Shown here one piece after another: positions 59,765 to 64,000 of a stretch of DNA of 64,000 bases; position 1 is the stretch's first letter; each line of letters begins with the position of its first letter. Where the stretch lies: positions 637,303-701,302 of the forward strand of contig VWZX01009114.1 in the NCBI GenBank assembly GCA_013399015.1. Reading direction: 5' to 3'. The notes beneath the pieces were generated by a model, which did not search any database, had not been told where the DNA came from, and saw nothing but the letters and a program-made list of their open reading frames with translations. Source of the stretch: Galbula dea. Its lineage: Eukaryota > Chordata > Aves > Piciformes > Galbulidae. The position numbers and the translations under genes were made by a program.

Positions 59765-61032
59765 CTGCAACAATGGAAGGAAGGTTTCTTCAAATCTTGT
59801 GTGTGCCAGGAGCTATTCATATTTTCTACAGTCACCAACAAATAACCCCAAAACATGGCAGCACCTCCTCAGAAAGGGAGAACACATTTTGCTTAATTCC
59901 AAACAACTCTTAAGGCCTGGGCAGTCAAAAATTCCCCCTGAACGCTCTGGCTTTGTGCTTTTGTTTTTTAAGGGCTACAAAAAAGAACCACAATGGGACT
60001 GAGGAAAGCAAATGCAGTAAAAAAATCAAGGTGAAAAAGATGGAAGAGTAACAAACTAAGCAAAAAGGCCTGTTAAAAAATGAAGAGGGAGGAAAATACT
60101 CTTAAAGGGAAAATAAAATCTATGTCTCATCACATTTGTGACACTATCACTGTAGCTAGAGGAAAAGTGAGATTGTTCATTAACTTAACCTGAAAAGACA
60201 TCACAACAGACCAACAAGTATTTCTGCAAATTGCTGCAACCTCAGAGGGGAAATATATATGATAACTGATGCTAAAGTGGTTTATGCAATCATGCTGAAC
60301 TTGAGAATCCAGAAAACCACACAGCATATGACCCCCACAAAATGCCATGGCAGAGCCACTGTGTTGATGTCTCTGCTCTGACCTGATGAGACCCTGATGT
60401 GGAAGTTAAGACTTGTTGTTGCAAGCTCAGCTCTACCCCACCTCTTGCAAAGATGTGTCCCAGGAGTTTCTGCCATCTCTACCACAAGGCAGCATTGAGA
60501 ATTAGAAATGTTTGCAGCCAAACTCTTCTCTCACTCACACAGAAATTCAGCCATGTAAGTATATATATTGGGCCCTAAGTATGTTGGAGTTTTATAGTAA
60601 CTGGACTTGCTGCGGAATCCTCTCCTGCTACAACCACCATCTCCAGAATCTCAGCTTTCATCATGAACTTTTCTAGTTCTTGCAGTTATGAGAGAAATCC
60701 ATCAGAATGTGACAGGTTATAGTTTGGGGAAATATGCCTGAACATACAAAATACATCACTGACAAGAAGCTGGAAACAGCTTCAAAGGAAATGTTCTACT
60801 TTTGCAGATCCATCTCCCTCTCATAGTGTGATTCTGCCAAACACCTTAAACTGATGCTGTGCCTTTCACTTCTCAATTTAAGAAAATAGCAAACTGAGCT
60901 ACAGGTCAAATGAACTGGATTTTTGAGGAACACTGTGCATTTAGTTTGCAGGTTACCTTTATATCCAAAAATCCTAGACATGAGAGAATAGCAGAGGACT
61001 AAGAAAGCCATGGCTCTATTCTATAAACCAGT

Positions 61033-61071
61033 AATGAAGCCATAAGGAAGCCAATGAGCCATAAAGAAGCC
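61033..61071. repeat. Tandem duplication of a 19-20 nt unit
   Basis: AATGAAGCCATAAGGAAGCC is followed directly by AATGAGCCATAAAGAAGCC, differing by one deletion and one substitution. This is a simple local duplication in IRF2 intron 4. Confidence 0.85.
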
Positions 61072-61102
61072 AATGTTTCTACTCCATAGGAAACTAAATA
61101 TT

Positions 61103-61175
61103 CAGAGGATTGAGCTGGTGGTTAGGTCCTCTCCTGGCAGACAGGAGACCTAATCCCTAAATCTGGGCATTCAGA
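61103..61175 (+). mobile_element. MIR-like tRNA-derived SINE remnant
   Basis: GGTGGTTAGGTCCTCTCCTG, then GCAGACAGGAGACCTAATCCC, resembles the tRNA-derived head of MIR elements (GTGGTTAGAGC...GAGTCAGGAGACCTGGGTTC-like), including a weak B-box equivalent. The segment also has imperfect inverted symmetry around 61138. The family call is by eye only. Confidence 0.4.
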
Positions 61176-61712
61176 AATAGCTTCTCATTTCACTATTACC
61201 ATGCCATGAGGGCTGCCTTTTCAGGGTCTAACAAAGTGGTTTCTCAGTTCAGTGTTCTGAGCAGAGAATGTAGAGCTTCCAGTCAGCTCAACACAGCACC
61301 AGTTTATTTCTACACTTGCTCAAAAAAAAGATACCAACATGTCTGCCACCATTCTCAGTGAGTCCTACTGAGCTAGATATATTCATATCCAACACTCCTC
61401 TGACCACTTTCCTTGACTAAAGGAGACCTGGGACTAGCATCTGAACATAACTCTATTGGCTTTAACAGAACTAACACAATTTACACACATCACCAGCTTG
61501 AGGGTATCACATCTTGTTGATCCTCTCTCCAAGCAGCTTGTTCTCTTAACTGATGTAGCCCATTTTTCATACAGCTCTTCCTAAGTTCTGAGGAACATCT
61601 GGATAAAAACGTCCAGCTTCACAGCAGAAGTAGAACCAGCACGTTTTGTGGGCCCTGAAATAATAACAATGCCCTCAGCACTATTTTCATGTTGCCAAGG
61701 TGTCCCCTTTAC

Positions 61713-61889
61713 CTTTTTTGGAAGGTCTTTCAGATAATGGCAGCATCCGGTACACCCTGAAGGCATTGTTTCCTTTCTTTATACTTTTGTCCTTCACTTC
61801 TTCTATGTCAGGCAGAGAGTTCATAGCACAACGGAAGTTTGCCTTCCATGTCTTTGGATCAGGTTTATCTACTCCTGACTGGTATTTTC
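61713..61889 (-). CDS. IRF2: IRF2 coding exon 4 (DNA-recognition helix)
   Basis: A 177-nt exon: two bases finishing Gly63, 58 codons, and one base of the next Gly. The acceptor is GGCTTAG and the donor is GTAAAG. It encodes KYQSGVDKPDPKTWKANFRC and continues to MLPLSERPSKK. It is nearly identical to human IRF2; the visible changes are KYQS for KHQP at the start. Arg82, Cys83, Asn86 and Ser87 of the recognition helix (NFRCAMNS), which contact GAAA in IRF-family structures, are all present. So are Lys75 and Lys78, reported acetylation sites. This is the second half of the IRF DNA-binding domain. Confidence 0.98.
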
Positions 61890-62444
61890 CTAAGCCAGAA
61901 AACAAAGTCAGGCACAGATGACACGCAATTGAAAATCTAAGGTGAATTAGTAACAGTGTAGACTGACTTCAAGGTATTACCCTTTCGTTCCCACCACCAG
62001 CATTCAAGCAATAGCTGAGGTTGCAAGAGTGTAGTGATCTCATTCCTATGCACACTTCCAGAGCACAGCTTCTGCTCAAGAATGCAGATCACATGTGAGT
62101 TCACAAAAATGTGGAAAAGCTTGCACAGCACTTACCTTTATTATGTCTGGCTCAAATCCACAGAAAGGCATAAAAAGCCTAAGGGCCCAAGCCTACAAAG
62201 TGCTGACTGTGCTCTACTCCTGACAGTTTTGAACTCAATCTTGTTAACATTTAAATCAATTAAGCTTTACTGTACTCCTCAATGCAAATGACTTACTGTG
62301 CTTCTTTTTATTGCAGGCCTTGAAAAAGCACTTAGCTTCCCACTAATCTAGATCTCTGGTAATCAAAGCAAAGACAAGAAGGAGAATGCAACTTTAAAAG
62401 GGAAAACAATGCAAAAATTTCTCCTGCAGAAAGAGTTTCAATAC
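61890..62444 (-). other. IRF2: IRF2 intron 3
   Basis: A short 555-base intron with donor GTATTG and acceptor GGCTTAG. Nothing else is recognisable in it. Confidence 0.92.
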
Positions 62445-62544
62445 CTGTATGAATTGCCCAGTTTCTAAACAAGGGAGCATCTTTTTCAACATCCCACCCA
62501 TGTCTTGCAGCATGCATCCAGGGAATCTGAAAAATTTTCTTCTC
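62445..62544 (-). CDS. IRF2: IRF2 coding exon 3 (tryptophan-cluster half of the DNA-binding domain)
   Basis: A 100-nt exon of 33 codons plus one base, with acceptor CCTTTCCAG and donor GTATTG. It begins EKKIFQIPWMHAARHGWDVE and ends FRNWAIHT, and it appears identical to human IRF2 residues 30-62. It supplies three tryptophans of the IRF cluster (Trp38, Trp46, Trp58) and His40, a DNA-contact residue in the family. The preceding coding exon (the start Met and two more tryptophans, 29 codons) was not found before 64000. Confidence 0.98.
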
Positions 62545-64000
62545 CTGGAAAGGAAAACAAACAGGAAATGCCAACACTGACAGACTTGAGGGATCTTCTG
62601 ATGACTCTAAGTCACTAATTTAAAAGCACAGTTCCAGCATCTGCAAGTGTTTTGCTTCCTTCTAACCCAAGTGCTGCTGTCACTGAGCTCAATAGGAAAA
62701 TATCCACTGGCATCACAGAAAGCAGCATACAGCCCTAAGTAGATGAAATACTCAGAAACCCCTTCAGGGACGATGAGCCTGGCAGCTTCCCAAGCTGACG
62801 CAGGGACAAAATATGCAGTGCTACACATTTCTAAATATTCAAACAAAGGCTAGTTTTGGCAGCAGAGACACTTTAATGATTAGAAAAATGACACATGAAA
62901 CTAAACAACCATGTGAACAGAGTAAAATCAAGGGATTTAGAATTCAGTCAGTAAAATAGTAGCACAGTGAAAGAATCTGTATGTGAAGCAAACGGACATG
63001 TGACAACATCAAATGAAGATATCTCTCCAGTGGGACAAAAAATACAAGGCATTGAAGATAGCTGAAAGTATTTTAGTCTGGAAACTTCAGGCCAAAGAGA
63101 ACTGCATTTAAAGCAATCCAAAGGAAGGCTTTTTAATTCTCTTTTTAACACACACCATTTAGTTAAACCACAGCAAGCCTTATGCTGTAGAAGTATAAAC
63201 TGACTCCCAAAGGGATCAGGAAAACTCATGGAAGATAGTACTCTGGTGACTATTAAAGATGATAAGCTTTGGGATGCAGCTCCAGCTCTGGAAGCCCAAT
63301 CGTTTTCAGAGATAGAAGAGCATGTTTCCTACACTTCTTCCACAAGCACTTAGCACACAGAATACTGGGCCAGATGGATTATGGGTCAGATGTACTTCTT
63401 TATCCTACAACACAAGAATGAATTCCTATGTGCTGACCTTTAGGGTTGCTTCAGAACTCTTCATGCTCAATTTTGCAAAGCCATACAAAAGAGTTTGTTC
63501 CACAACACTTCTTTTGCTCACTTATTGGGAGGGAAACATCTTATCTGGCTTCACATGCAGACATCTTGCACTACAAACACTGCTACTGCAGGTTTAGATC
63601 CACTTCCGAGTCTGTGAAGAGAAAAGCACTTCCAGGGCAAAAGGAACTCTCCTCCTGAGGTGGCCACCTGAGCTATGCCAACTGAATTCTACCCTAAAAG
63701 GCCATTTCTTCCCACTGACTACAAACAACTCTAGACAGGCAGCTCTCATTTAAACAATTGCATTGTTTATGTCTGTGGCTGGGTGAGATGAATCCTTTGC
63801 CCTTTTGCCTTCCTCCAAAAATCACTTTTCTTCCTCATCTGTATGGTTAATATTTCACTAATGCCAAGGTCAGGTTTATTTCCTTTCCTTTCCATGTGAT
63901 CTTTTCTTTTCTGAGCCTGGTTTTATATGGCCCTTCAACTCTCATCCCCCATCCCTTCTCTCATTTACATTCATTTGTTCAGAATTCAATTCTCCCCTTC
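62545..64000 (-). other. IRF2: IRF2 intron 2 (partial, runs off the right edge)
   Basis: Sequence upstream of exon 3 on the minus strand. I looked for the start-codon exon (human MPVERMRMRPWLEEQ) and saw no match on the minus strand. The content is AT-rich intronic sequence with chance open frames and no recognised repeat. Confidence 0.85.

Larger units (their letters stand above)
59765..61712 (-). other. IRF2: IRF2 intron 4
   Basis: A 1,948-base GT-AG intron with donor GTAAAG. It contains a small tandem duplication at 61033-61071 and a probable SINE remnant at 61103-61175. Confidence 0.9.

Noticed and set aside
62545..64000. Search for the IRF2 start-codon exon
   Set aside because: No minus-strand match to the conserved N-terminal segment with a following donor; it presumably lies right of the window.
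1..64000. CRISPR arrays, operons, bacterial promoters, phage or plasmid features
   Set aside because: The window is vertebrate nuclear DNA with spliced genes and LINEs; no regularly spaced repeats or compact gene clusters were seen.

Overview
This is a stretch of vertebrate nuclear DNA, almost certainly from a bird. It carries several CR1 LINE fragments ending in the avian-type ATTCTATG-like 3' repeat, an LTR that resembles avian ERVL-type elements, and short AT/CT/CA simple repeats. Coding sequence is sparse and split by GT-AG introns. Two genes are recognisable, both on the minus strand: ENPP6 (5' part, left) and IRF2 (3' part, right). The same neighbour order and orientation is known from human 4q35.1, so this is conserved synteny.

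Layout. 1-4938 is part of ENPP6 intron 2. 4939-5118 is ENPP6 exon 2. 5119-15982 is ENPP6 intron 1, which holds a probable solo LTR of about 1 kb (about 12583-13600). 15983-16229 is ENPP6 coding exon 1, inside a GC- and CpG-richer block that runs to about 16700 and should contain the promoter. About 16.7-44.4 kb is intergenic, with no recognisable gene, a CR1 copy at 28.8-29.06 kb, simple repeats and a few AT-rich candidate regulatory patches. About 44450-45495 is the IRF2 3' UTR. 45496-62544 contains IRF2 coding exons 9 to 3 with intact splice sites. The coding exon with the IRF2 start codon was not found and presumably lies beyond 64000. A 340-base assembly gap (57945-58284) falls in IRF2 intron 5.

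Gene functions. ENPP6 is a secreted or GPI-anchored choline-specific glycerophosphodiesterase; the window shows its signal peptide, first metal-binding Asp, catalytic Ser and part of the catalytic domain. IRF2 is an interferon regulatory factor that binds ISRE/IRF-E DNA and mostly antagonises IRF1. The window shows most of its DNA-binding domain, its linker with three sumoylation motifs, and its C-terminal domain. The seven exons join in frame and give 317 residues; with the usual 29-residue first coding exon the protein would be about 346 aa, against 349 in human. Nothing suggests that the two genes act together; they are simply neighbours.

I found no sign of a new multi-gene system. The most distinctive local observations are the start codon of ENPP6 inside a perfect 16-bp palindrome, an extra N-glycosylation sequon in ENPP6 exon 2, a shortened IRF2 linker that keeps all three SUMO motifs, and degenerate internal repeats in the LTR. 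Exon boundaries were read directly from splice signals and reading frame. Repeat names rest on recognition by eye, without a database search.
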